Source: an uncultured Gammaproteobacteria bacterium (GTDB lineage Bacteria > Pseudomonadota > Gammaproteobacteria > Pseudomonadales > Pseudohongiellaceae). From it: DNA of 14,839 nucleotides. The stretch covers positions 1-14,839 of the forward strand of contig CALEJT010000016.1 of the NCBI GenBank assembly GCA_937898685.1. Direction: 5' to 3'. Made by a program: the position numbers and the translations under genes. How positions within the stretch are numbered: position 1 is the first letter of the stretch; each line of letters starts with the position of its first letter. The notes below the pieces were generated by a model. That model was given only the letters and a program-made list of their open reading frames with translations. It was not told the origin of the DNA and did not search any database. Positions 6,263-14,766 of this stretch are shown here, piece after piece.

Positions 6263-8364
6263 AGAGCTTCGCCAGTTATCTGGGAGGACAGCTCGGCACG
6301 GAGCTGCGTCCCAAGCTGATGGTGGGACCGGTACTGATCCTCATCATGTTGTCGATGATGATCCTGCCGTTGCCGCCCTTTGCGCTCGATCTCTTCTTCA
6401 CCTTCAACATCGCGCTGTCGGTACTGGTGCTGCTCGTCAGCATGTTCACCAGTCGTCCGCTCGAGTTCGCGGCGTTTCCTGCAGTGCTGCTCTTCACCAC
6501 CTTGCTGCGACTGTCCCTGAACGTCGCCTCCACACGCGTGGTGCTGATGAATGGCCATGAAGGTGGCGATGCAGCGGGCAAGGTGATCGAAGCCTTCGGC
6601 CACTTCCTCGTTGGCGGCAACTTCGCCGTGGGTCTTGCCGTATTCATCATCCTCGTCGTCATCAACTTCATGGTGATCACCAAGGGTGCCGGTCGTATCG
6701 CCGAAGTAGGTGCGCGCTTCATGCTGGATGCGATGCCGGGCAAGCAGATGGCGATCGACGCGGATTTGAACGCGGGGCTCATCGGTGAAGCCGAAGCGCG
6801 TCAGCGTCGTGCCGCCGTGGCGCAGGAAGCCGAGTTCTATGGCTCGATGGATGGTGCCAGCAAGTTCGTGCGCGGCGATGCCGTGGCCGGCCTGATCATC
6901 ATGGTCGTGAATGTGGTGGGTGGTCTTCTGATCGGCACCATGCAGCATGGCCTCAGCTTGGGGGTGGCGGCGGAAACGTACACCCTGCTCACGATCGGTG
7001 ATGGTCTGGTGGCGCAGATTCCGGCGCTCGTCATTTCCACTGCGGCCGGTGTGATGGTGTCGCGCGTCGACACCGATCAGGACGTGGGCCAACAGATGTT
7101 GGGTCAGCTCTTCGTCAAGCCGCAGGTGTTGGTGCTGACCGCCGCCGTGATGGGCTTGCTCGGCCTCGTGCCCGGCATGCCCAACCTCGTGTTCCTCACC
7201 TTCGCCGTCGTGCTGGCGGCTTTGGCCTGGTGGCAACTCGGTAAGCAACAGCAACGTGAGTTGGAAGAGAAGCAACAGGTCGCGGCGCAGCCCGTGATGC
7301 CGGAAAGTCCCGAAGCCAACTGGGACGACGTGCAGCTCATCGATCTCCTTGGGCTGGAAGTCGGCCATCGCCTCATCCCGCTCGTCGATCATCAACAGCA
7401 GGGCGAGCTGCTCACACGCATCAAGGGCGTGCGCAAGAAATTCGCGCAGGAGGTCGGCTTCCTGCCGCCGGTCGTTCACATCCGCGACGACCTCACGCTC
7501 GGCGCCAACACCTATCTGATTCTGCTCAAGGGGGCCGAGATCGGCCGCGGCGAAGTGCATCCGGGCAAGTGGCTCGCCATCGATCCGGGCGGAGTCACCG
7601 GCACCGTGAAGGGCATCGTCACCACCGATCCGGCCTTTGGCTTGCCTGCGGTCTGGATCGATGCCGGTGAACGTGAGCACGCGCAGATCTACGGCTACAC
7701 CGTGGTCGATGCTTCCACCGTGGTGGCCACGCATCTCAGCCATCTCCTGCAGCGCTACTCCGATGAACTGCTCGGACGTCGCGAAGTACAGCAGTTGCTC
7801 GACAAGCTGGCGCAGGAAAGCAAGGCACTGGTGGAAGACGTGGTGCCCAAGCTCATCTCGCTCGCGCAGTTGCAGCGGCTCTTGCAGAACCTCTTGTCCG
7901 AGCAGGTGCCGATCCGCGATCTGCACACGATCCTCGACACCATCGCGGAACACGCGGGCCCGCAGATCGACATCAACGAACTCACCGCACTCGTACGCAT
8001 CGCACTCGGTCGCGCGCTCGTGCAGCAGTGGTTCCCGGGGCAGCAGGAGCTGCGTGTGATCTGTCTCGACGCTCATCTCGAATCGGTGCTGTCGCAGACG
8101 CTGCAGAGCAATGGCGTGCTCGAACCGGGCCTCGCCAATACCCTGATGCAGCAGACGCAGCTGGCGCTGCAGCAGCAGGAAGCGGCAGGTGAGCCGCCGG
8201 TGCTCGTGGTGCCGCATCCGCTGCGTGCCTCACTGGCGCGCTTTCTGCGCCGACGTCTGCGGCATCTGGTGGTGCTGTCGCAGGCAGAAATTCCCGACGA
8301 TCGCTCACTGCGGGTGAGCAACGTGGTGGGCAATGAAGCCCGAACCGCGCAGGTAACGACGTGA
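6259..8364 (+). CDS. flhA: FlhA, flagellar type III export gate protein
   Basis: Core of the export gate, using the proton motive force and docking chaperone-substrate complexes. The 701 residues (E. coli 692) comprise an N-terminal membrane region with about eight helices (roughly 20-327), a Gln/Glu-rich linker (about 328-355) and a large cytoplasmic domain that forms the nonameric ring. Family blocks include LLRLSLNVASTRVVL in the membrane region and the FHIPEP signature PGKQMAIDADLNAG (160-173). The start codon overlaps the flhB stop as ATGA, so the two are translationally coupled. In many polar-flagellated relatives flhF and flhG follow; here fliA follows directly. Confidence 0.96.
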   Translation: MKSFASYLGGQLGTELRPKLMVGPVLILIMLSMMILPLPPFALDLFFTFNIALSVLVLLVSMFTSRPLEFAAFPAVLLFTTLLRLSLNVASTRVVLMNGHEGGDAAGKVIEAFGHFLVGGNFAVGLAVFIILVVINFMVITKGAGRIAEVGARFMLDAMPGKQMAIDADLNAGLIGEAEARQRRAAVAQEAEFYGSMDGASKFVRGDAVAGLIIMVVNVVGGLLIGTMQHGLSLGVAAETYTLLTIGDGLVAQIPALVISTAAGVMVSRVDTDQDVGQQMLGQLFVKPQVLVLTAAVMGLLGLVPGMPNLVFLTFAVVLAALAWWQLGKQQQRELEEKQQVAAQPVMPESPEANWDDVQLIDLLGLEVGHRLIPLVDHQQQGELLTRIKGVRKKFAQEVGFLPPVVHIRDDLTLGANTYLILLKGAEIGRGEVHPGKWLAIDPGGVTGTVKGIVTTDPAFGLPAVWIDAGEREHAQIYGYTVVDASTVVATHLSHLLQRYSDELLGRREVQQLLDKLAQESKALVEDVVPKLISLAQLQRLLQNLLSEQVPIRDLHTILDTIAEHAGPQIDINELTALVRIALGRALVQQWFPGQQELRVICLDAHLESVLSQTLQSNGVLEPGLANTLMQQTQLALQQQEAAGEPPVLVVPHPLRASLARFLRRRLRHLVVLSQAEIPDDRSLRVSNVVGNEARTAQVTT

Positions 8365-8383
8365 TGGAACGGTTGGTTAGGTT

Positions 8384-8422
8384 GGCGGCGAGAAACCGCC
8401 GATGGGCCCGCCTGTTGCGGGC
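8384..8422 (+). promoter_or_regulatory. Two tandem hairpins in the flhA-fliA spacer
   Basis: GGCGG (8384-8388) pairs with CCGCC (8396-8400), and GCCCGC (8406-8411) pairs with GCGGGC (8417-8422) around CTGTT. The second stem ends one base before the GAGGAG (8423-8428) used by fliA. No T-run follows, so they are not terminators. They may influence fliA translation or mRNA processing; this is inference. Confidence 0.35.
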
Positions 8423-8434
8423 GAGGAGCAACTA

Positions 8435-9145
8435 ATGGCGATGACGGCTCTTACCTATACCCAGAAAGGCAAGATGGACAAGGAGGCGCTGATCCGCGAA
8501 TACCTCCCTGTCGTGCGGCGCCAGGCCCTGGCGCTGCAGGTACGTCTGCCTTCGAGCATCGAACTGAACGACCTGATCCAGGCCGGCGTGGTCGGCTTGC
8601 TCGACTGCGTCGATCGCTTCGATGCCAGCATGGGGGCCACCTTCGCCACCTTCGCCAGTCAGCGCATCCGTGGCGCGATGATCGACGAGCTGCGCAGCCG
8701 CGACTGGTTGCCGCGCAGTGCGCGTCGCAATGCCCGCGCCATGGAAAGCTGCATGCGTCGTCTCGAACAGCAGTTGGGACACCCACCCACCGAGCGCGAG
8801 ATCGCCGCCGAGCTCGGCATGTCGATCGAGGAGTACCACCAGCTCCTTGGCGACATCAACAATGGTCATCTCTTGCCACTCGAAGAGTTGATGGAGGCGG
8901 GGCACGAGGCCGAGCCGGAAGACGAAGCCTCCGTGTTCGAGACCGTGTCGCAGGAGCAACTGCGCAAGCGTCTGATCGCTGCCATCGACACCTTGCCCGA
9001 GCGTGAGAAACAGGTGCTGGGGCTCTACTACCAGGAAGAGCTCAACCTCAAGGAGATCGGCGCCGTCCTCGGCGTGACCGAGTCGCGTGTGTGCCAGATC
9101 CACAGCCAGGCCGTGGCGCGCTTGCGCGCCAAACTGCGGGATTGA
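8435..9145 (+). CDS. fliA: FliA, flagellar sigma-28 factor
   Basis: RNA polymerase sigma factor for late flagellar, motility and chemotaxis genes, normally held by the anti-sigma factor FlgM until hook completion. The 236-residue protein (E. coli 239) has the sigma-70 family regions 2, 3 and 4. RIRGAMIDELRSRDW (77-91) followed by PRSARRNAR is the FliA hallmark, and LPEREKQVLGLYYQEELNLK (187-206) begins region 4 with its helix-turn-helix (about 205-226). ATG 8435 is chosen over the upstream in-frame ATG 8402 because GAGGAG (8423-8428) lies six bases before it and the first ATG falls inside a hairpin region. It is the last gene of the flhB-flhA-fliA unit. Its likely target promoter is at 58-84. 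flgM is not in the window. Confidence 0.96.
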   Translation: MAMTALTYTQKGKMDKEALIREYLPVVRRQALALQVRLPSSIELNDLIQAGVVGLLDCVDRFDASMGATFATFASQRIRGAMIDELRSRDWLPRSARRNARAMESCMRRLEQQLGHPPTEREIAAELGMSIEEYHQLLGDINNGHLLPLEELMEAGHEAEPEDEASVFETVSQEQLRKRLIAAIDTLPEREKQVLGLYYQEELNLKEIGAVLGVTESRVCQIHSQAVARLRAKLRD

Positions 9146-9166
9146 GGCGTCGCCAGGCGCCACAAG

Positions 9167-9196
9167 TTGGGCCCGGCGGGCCATCCCGGGTATACT
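9167..9196 (+). promoter_or_regulatory. Sigma-70 promoter of prfC
   Basis: TTGGGC (9167-9172), an 18-base spacer and TATACT (9191-9196, five of six consensus bases). The start point would be near 9203, leaving a pyrimidine-rich leader of about 48 bases before the prfC ATG. This frees prfC from flagellar control although it lies only 105 bases after fliA. Confidence 0.65.
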
Positions 9197-9250
9197 CCGC
9201 GCCTTTTCTTGCGCCCCTCGGGCCAATCTCAGTTTCTCGGAGTTTCATCC

Positions 9251-10834
<1,584 letters not shown>

Positions 10835-10841
10835 GGTTCAC

Positions 10842-10930
10842 AAGCCTCAAGTCCGCGCTTCGCAAGTCGAGGCTTCACCAGTGCTCTTTCTGCCTGGGAG
10901 AGGGCAAGGGACTGATGTTCCCTTGCTCTC
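10842..10930. other. Hairpin-rich spacer between converging prfC and the hydratase-like gene
   Basis: Two stem-loops: AAGCCTC (10842-10848) with GAGGCTT (10869-10875), and a 12-base arm (10900-10911) with 10919-10930 (one G-U, 7-base loop). A third, TGCGTCT/AGACGCA (10956-10972), covers the stop codon of the opposing gene. None is followed by a T-run on either strand, so they are not canonical intrinsic terminators, though they lie where both transcripts should end. Confidence 0.45.
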
Positions 10931-10961
10931 ACTCGGGCGTGGAGTTCGAGTTCGATGCGTC

Positions 10962-11837
10962 TCACAGACGCAAACTGCCGTCTTTGCCTACCCGTGACCG
11001 CGCCGCGATGGCTTGCGCGGTTTGACGTCGTTCTTCGGTCAGGGCGGCGAAGCGTTGCCGTACCGTAGCGAGCACCGCGGCTGGAGCGGTTTCTGGGGAC
11101 CCCGCATTGAAGGGCGGCTCCGGTGCGTACTGGATGTCGAGCTGGATCGCCTGCGCCACCTCGTCGCCGCGAATGAGTGCCGCCACCTGCAGCGCCCCAT
11201 CGATGCCGGCGGTCACTCCCGCGGCGGAAACGATGTTGCCATCGATCACCACGCGCTCCTCGTGCGCGGAAGCGCCGAAATACCGCAAGAGCTCATGCAC
11301 AGACCAATGCGTCGTCGCATGTCGTCCGCGCAGCACTCCCGCGGCGCCACAGAGCAGCGCACCAGTGCACACCGAGAACAACGGTTTGCCCTGTTCGGCA
11401 TGGGCGCGAATGAAGCCAAGTAATCGTTCGTCTTCCATCAAGGCCTGCTGGCCCGGCCCACCTGGAACGACGAGAAGATCGAGCGCGGGACTTTGTTCGA
11501 GTGTCATGTCGGGCACGAGCACCAGCCCCTTGTGATCCTTGAAGGGGCCGGCTTCGGTGCCCAGCACGAGAATTTCCGTATCCGGCACCCGCACCAGCAC
11601 TTCGAAGGGGCCGGTGAAATCGATCTGATCCATCTGCGGAAAGATCACCATGCCGATGCGCAGGGGACGTTTGTCTTGCAGTGCCATGAAGGCTCCCGGA
11701 GATGCAGCCACCGCAGGTTGCGCCCACGTGGGGCGCGCAAGACTGCTCGCCGAGAGACAGAACGCACCCAATTGCAGAAATCTGCGGCGGGCCGTGGTTC
11801 CGATTTCCGGTGAATGCGAAAGGTTCTTGCTGTCCAT
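10962..11837 (-). CDS. Tat-signal DJ-1/PfpI family protein, isonitrile-hydratase-like
   Basis: Resembles Pseudomonas isonitrile hydratase InhA, which hydrates isonitriles to N-formamides. The 291-residue protein has an N-terminal extension with a twin-arginine motif, TTARRRFLQLG, a hydrophobic stretch and a possible cleavage site near PTWA-Q (about 39); InhA itself is about 228 residues without this. The DJ-1 domain (about 58-255) keeps D73 (QIDFTGPFEVL), nucleophile C157-T158 (SVCTGALL), RHATTHW, VTAGIDGAL and PPFNAGSPETAP, as InhA does. ATG 11837 has AGGAG (11844-11848 on the + strand as CTCCT) six bases away; the frame extends to 12101 without support. It lies 70 bases after the regulator gene on the same strand, probably in one operon. 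Periplasmic location and substrate are inferred. Confidence 0.85.
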   Translation of the reverse strand: MDSKNLSHSPEIGTTARRRFLQLGAFCLSASSLARPTWAQPAVAASPGAFMALQDKRPLRIGMVIFPQMDQIDFTGPFEVLVRVPDTEILVLGTEAGPFKDHKGLVLVPDMTLEQSPALDLLVVPGGPGQQALMEDERLLGFIRAHAEQGKPLFSVCTGALLCGAAGVLRGRHATTHWSVHELLRYFGASAHEERVVIDGNIVSAAGVTAGIDGALQVAALIRGDEVAQAIQLDIQYAPEPPFNAGSPETAPAAVLATVRQRFAALTEERRQTAQAIAARSRVGKDGSLRL

Positions 11838-11907
11838 TGCGTACTCCTGATGATGGTGTTGCGACTGCTTCAGCTTTACCGCGATGGACGACGGCAAAAC
11901 ACGTGCT

Positions 11908-12843
11908 TCAAGCCTTGGAATCGGCAGCCAATGAAAATTGCAGTGAGCGGCGAAGGGAGCGGGTACTGCCGAAACCCACTTCCTCCGCCACCGCCTGACG
12001 CGGCAGGTCGCCGCTCGCCCGGCACCGCGCTGCCTCTCTGCGTAGTTGACGCAGATAGGCGCCGGGCGTGACTCCCGTTTGTTGTTTGAACAAACGGGCA
12101 AAATTGCGCTGGCTCATGTTGGTCCAGCGCGCCATGTCGTCCACGCTCTGCAAGCGGTGCAGATGGTCGGGTGCCCATAATTGCAGCCGGCGAATGGCAT
12201 CGTGTCGCGCCAGGCGCTGCGTGAGCGAGCGACTCAATTGCGGTTGATCCGCCTGCCGCTGCACGAAGACCACGAGATCGCGCGCGATCATGTGGGCCAG
12301 TTCGAAGCTGCAGTCTTCGGCCACCATGTGCATTGCCAGGTCGATACCGGCCGTGATGCCGGCCGAGGTGTAGAACTTGTCGTCGCGCACGTAGATCGGT
12401 TTGGCATCCACCTGCAAGTTGGGAAAGTGTGTGCTCAGCTGTTCCAGATAACGCCAATGCGTCGTGGCGCGTCGCCCTTCGAGCAAACCGATGTGGGCGA
12501 GATAGAAGGCGCCGGTGCAGACCGAACCCATGCGCCGCGTACGTGGCAGCATTTCGTGTAGCCACAGTTCGAAGTCCTTGCTGACGCGGCCCTTCACGCC
12601 TTCTTCGCTGCCGCCGATCAGAATGGTGTCGGCCTCTTCTCTGATGTCGAAGATGGTCGTGGTGCAATCGATGTCGAGACCGAATTTGGTGCGGACGCGG
12701 GTCGAGGCTTCCGTCGACACGAGTTTCACCGTGTAAGTGCCGGGTTGATATTGCTCGGCGCGGCAGAACACTTCCCAGGGGCCCGTGATGTCCTGCAGGG
12801 TGACCAGCGGTGGTGCAACGATGAGGATGAGTTTGCGTTTCAT
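11908..12843 (-). CDS. GlxA-type AraC family transcriptional regulator with DJ-1 domain
   Basis: The 311-residue protein has an N-terminal DJ-1/PfpI-like domain (about 1-185) including LQDITGPWEVF, the cysteine in SVCTGAF (C109) and RRATTHW, then an AraC-type DNA-binding domain (about 205-311). The first helix-turn-helix contains MARWTNMSQRNFARLFKQQT followed by GVTPGAYL; the second contains VAEEVGFGSTRSLRRS. The end is odd: after the second recognition helix it closes with LQFSLAADSKA and lacks the usual G-x-(S/T)-P-x-x-(Y/F)-R close. ATG 12843 gives the standard GlxA start (MKRKLILIVAPP); the preceding Shine-Dalgarno is weak and the frame is open to 12942. It is divergent from the symporter and upstream of the hydratase-like gene it probably controls. 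The ligand is unknown. Confidence 0.88.
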   Translation of the reverse strand: MKRKLILIVAPPLVTLQDITGPWEVFCRAEQYQPGTYTVKLVSTEASTRVRTKFGLDIDCTTTIFDIREEADTILIGGSEEGVKGRVSKDFELWLHEMLPRTRRMGSVCTGAFYLAHIGLLEGRRATTHWRYLEQLSTHFPNLQVDAKPIYVRDDKFYTSAGITAGIDLAMHMVAEDCSFELAHMIARDLVVFVQRQADQPQLSRSLTQRLARHDAIRRLQLWAPDHLHRLQSVDDMARWTNMSQRNFARLFKQQTGVTPGAYLRQLRREAARCRASGDLPRQAVAEEVGFGSTRSLRRSLQFSLAADSKA

Positions 12844-12886
12844 AGGCTTTTTCCGAAGAGTGAGGCCAAATCCCAAGATGGGGCCA

Positions 12887-12943
12887 AGTCTAGGAAGCAC
12901 GCGCGCGAGGGTCCATGCCAAAAAGCGGTCAGTTTCTGCCAAA
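12887..12943 (-). promoter_or_regulatory. Probable promoter of the regulator operon with 21-bp-spaced operator boxes
   Basis: On the - strand TGGACC (12915-12910) and TAGACT (12892-12887) are 17 bases apart, each four of six to consensus. Immediately upstream lie two identical boxes, TGCCAAA on the + strand (12916-12922 and 12937-12943), exactly 21 bp apart, with the nearer one abutting the -35. AraC-family activators typically bind direct repeats two helical turns apart next to the -35. Weaker GGCCAA copies occur at 12864 and 12882. The likely binder is the adjacent regulator; this is inference. Confidence 0.5.
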
Positions 12944-12945
12944 TC

Positions 12946-12967
12946 GGGCAGGGCCTGCCCTTATACT
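12946..12967 (+). promoter_or_regulatory. Palindrome next to the -10 of the symporter gene
   Basis: GGGCAGG (12946-12952), one centre base, and CCTGCCC (12954-12960) form a perfect 7-bp inverted repeat, followed one base later by TATACT (12962-12967), a good -10. No good -35 lies at the expected distance, so the promoter may need an activator. The palindrome fills the -35 to -10 interval and could be an operator. Confidence 0.45.
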
Positions 12968-12995
12968 GGAACGATCCAATGTGAGTGAGAGTTGT

Positions 12996-14327
12996 ATGGC
13001 GACTTCATCGTCCCACAGGTTCAGGCCCATTTCTTCGTTCGGTTGGCAGGTGTTGGCGGGACTTCTGCTAGGCCTCGTGCTCGGCTTCATCGCGCGCAAC
13101 ATGGGCAATGATGTAGATGGTTCTCTCAATTGGCTGGCCCAATCCTTACAGATCGTTGGTTCCACTTTCGTGCAGCTTTTGCGTGCCGTCGTGCCTCCGC
13201 TGGTCTTCACCGCCATCGTCGCTTCCATCGCCAATCTGCGTCGCCTCGCCAATGCCGCCGCATTGGTGTGGAACACCTTGCTGTGGTTTGCAATCACTGC
13301 CTTGATCGCCGTGTTGATCGGTATCGCGCTCGGCTTGTTGCTGGAGCCGGGCCTCAATACGGCAGTTGCCGCAGCGGAGGCGCGCATTCCGGACACGCGC
13401 GGCGGGTGGCTCGACTTCCTGCGCAATCTCGTTCCGCTCAACACCTTGGCACTCGAGGCCACGACGGAACTCGATGGTGAGGAACTGCAGACCACCATTC
13501 GCTTCAACGTGCTGCAGGTGCTCGTGGTGGCGGTGGCGATGGGCGCAGCGGCGCTGCGCGTGGGCGAGAAAGGCGAACTTTTTCTTGCCTTCAACCAAGC
13601 GCTGCTGGAAGTGGTGCGCAAGGTGCTGTGGTGGATCATCCGTCTCACACCGATCGGCACGGTGGGGCTGCTCGGCAATGCGGTGGCGCGCTATGGTTGG
13701 GAAACGCTTGCCAGTCTCGGTGCTTTCTCCATCGCCATCTATCTCGGCCTGGCCCTCGTATTGCTCGTGGTCTATCCCACGTTGCTGCTCTGGCACGGGC
13801 TCGATCCCCGCGCCTTCTTCAAGGGCGTGTGGCCGGCGTTCACCTTGGGCTTCGTCTCTCGTTCGTCGATCGGCACCCTGCCGGTGACGCAGACGGTGAC
13901 GGAGCGCCTCGGTGTGCCGACTGCTTACGCCGCTTTCGCCGTGCCCTTGGGAGCTACGACCAAGATGGATGGCTGCGCCGCCATCTATCCCGCGGTGGCA
14001 GCGCTTTTCGTGGCGCAGTTCTTCGGCATCACGCTCGAGTTGAGCGATTACTTTCTGATCGTGCTGGTGTCGGTCTTCGGTTCTGCCGCTACCGCGGGTG
14101 TCACCGGCGCCGTGGTGATGTTGACGCTCACACTTTCCACCTTGGGCTTGCCACTGGAAGGGGCGGGACTGCTCTTGGCCATCGATCCGATTCTCGACAT
14201 GGGACGCACTGCGGTGAATGTCACCGGCCAGGCCTTGGTGCCCACGCTCGTGGCACAGCGGCAGGGTATTCTGGATCGGTCGATCTATGAATCCGGTGAC
14301 AAGAGCGCACTGGGTGAATTGAACTGA
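12996..14327 (+). CDS. DAACS family dicarboxylate/amino acid:cation symporter
   Basis: Inner-membrane secondary transporter of the glutamate/dicarboxylate family (SDF). The 443-residue protein is strongly hydrophobic, with about eight helices and two re-entrant hairpins. Family motifs are SRSSIGTLPVT (hairpin 1, about 288-298), KMDGCAAIYPAVAALFVAQ (helix 7 region) and DPILDMGRTAVNVTG (helix 8, 397-411). Counterparts of GltPh D390, D394, R397 and N401 are present (D397, D401, R404, N408), but the counterpart of Na+ ligand D405 is Q412. The R404 position favours an acidic side chain on the substrate in characterised members. ATG 12996 is chosen because the hydrophobic domain follows; its ribosome site (GAGTGAGAG) is weak, and GTG 12981 is possible. 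It is divergent from the GlxA-type regulator. The substrate cannot be fixed. Confidence 0.9.
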   Translation: MATSSSHRFRPISSFGWQVLAGLLLGLVLGFIARNMGNDVDGSLNWLAQSLQIVGSTFVQLLRAVVPPLVFTAIVASIANLRRLANAAALVWNTLLWFAITALIAVLIGIALGLLLEPGLNTAVAAAEARIPDTRGGWLDFLRNLVPLNTLALEATTELDGEELQTTIRFNVLQVLVVAVAMGAAALRVGEKGELFLAFNQALLEVVRKVLWWIIRLTPIGTVGLLGNAVARYGWETLASLGAFSIAIYLGLALVLLVVYPTLLLWHGLDPRAFFKGVWPAFTLGFVSRSSIGTLPVTQTVTERLGVPTAYAAFAVPLGATTKMDGCAAIYPAVAALFVAQFFGITLELSDYFLIVLVSVFGSAATAGVTGAVVMLTLTLSTLGLPLEGAGLLLAIDPILDMGRTAVNVTGQALVPTLVAQRQGILDRSIYESGDKSALGELN

Positions 14328-14436
14328 GCTCAGCGAACCTTCCCCAAATTTCCGAGCGCAGCGAAAGATCTCGACTATAGTGAGTCCACCTGATGACAGC
14401 TCTTCATCGAGCCTGTCGCCATGCGAGGACTTCACC

Positions 14437-14766
14437 ATGCAGCTGCGTCTCACGGCTCCTCCTCATCCTGGTCATGTTCTCAGAGCGCTTTGCTTGGAGC
14501 CCTTGGGCATGGACCTGAGGCAAGCGGCCCAATCATTGGGCGTCAGGCGGTCAGAGTTGATGGAGCTGCTCAGCGGACGTTCGTCGGTCAAGCCGCAGAT
14601 GGCGGCGAGGTTGGCGCGCGTGTTCGGTCCGAGCGCGGAGAGTTGGTTGCGGCAGCAGCGGCAGTATGACGCGTGGGTGGAGGGGAAGTGTGGTGAGGGG
14701 GCAGCAGGTTTTGAGGGAAACGTCAGTCTCCATGCGTCGGGTGCTGCTACGGTGGAGTTACGTTGA
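14437..14766 (+). CDS. HigA-type antitoxin-like XRE family protein, apparently without toxin
   Basis: The 109-residue protein has the HigA/VapI start APPHPGHVLRALCLEPLGM and a helix-turn-helix (about 27-64: LRQAAQSLGVRRSELMELLS followed by GRSSVKPQMAARLARVFG), then SAESWLRQQRQYDAW, matching the antitoxin family. HigA antitoxins neutralise HigB RNases and repress their operon, with higB normally just upstream. Here the upstream gene is the symporter, 109 bases away, and only 73 bases follow in the window, so no partner is visible. Residues beyond about 81 form a Gly/Ala-rich tail unusual for the family. ATG 14437 is favoured by GAGGA (14425-14429) seven bases before it and by the family N-terminus. 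A lone TATAGT (14376-14381) may be its -10. Confidence 0.82.
   Translation: MQLRLTAPPHPGHVLRALCLEPLGMDLRQAAQSLGVRRSELMELLSGRSSVKPQMAARLARVFGPSAESWLRQQRQYDAWVEGKCGEGAAGFEGNVSLHASGAATVELR

Noticed and set aside
6121..8217. 698-residue open frame on the - strand opposite flhA
   Set aside because: Its His/Arg/Asp-rich composition is that of a GC-rich antisense shadow, it resembles no family, and flhA on the other strand is certain.
9167..9250. Earlier prfC start at 9167
   Set aside because: It lies on the promoter itself; ATG 9251 has a ribosome site and matches RF3 length.
11838..12101. N-terminal extension of the hydratase-like gene to 12101
   Set aside because: It overlaps the regulator gene, has no recognisable features, and AGGAG precedes the ATG at 11837.
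13146..14453. 435-residue open frame on the - strand opposite the symporter
   Set aside because: Another composition shadow; the + strand frame carries all DAACS motifs.
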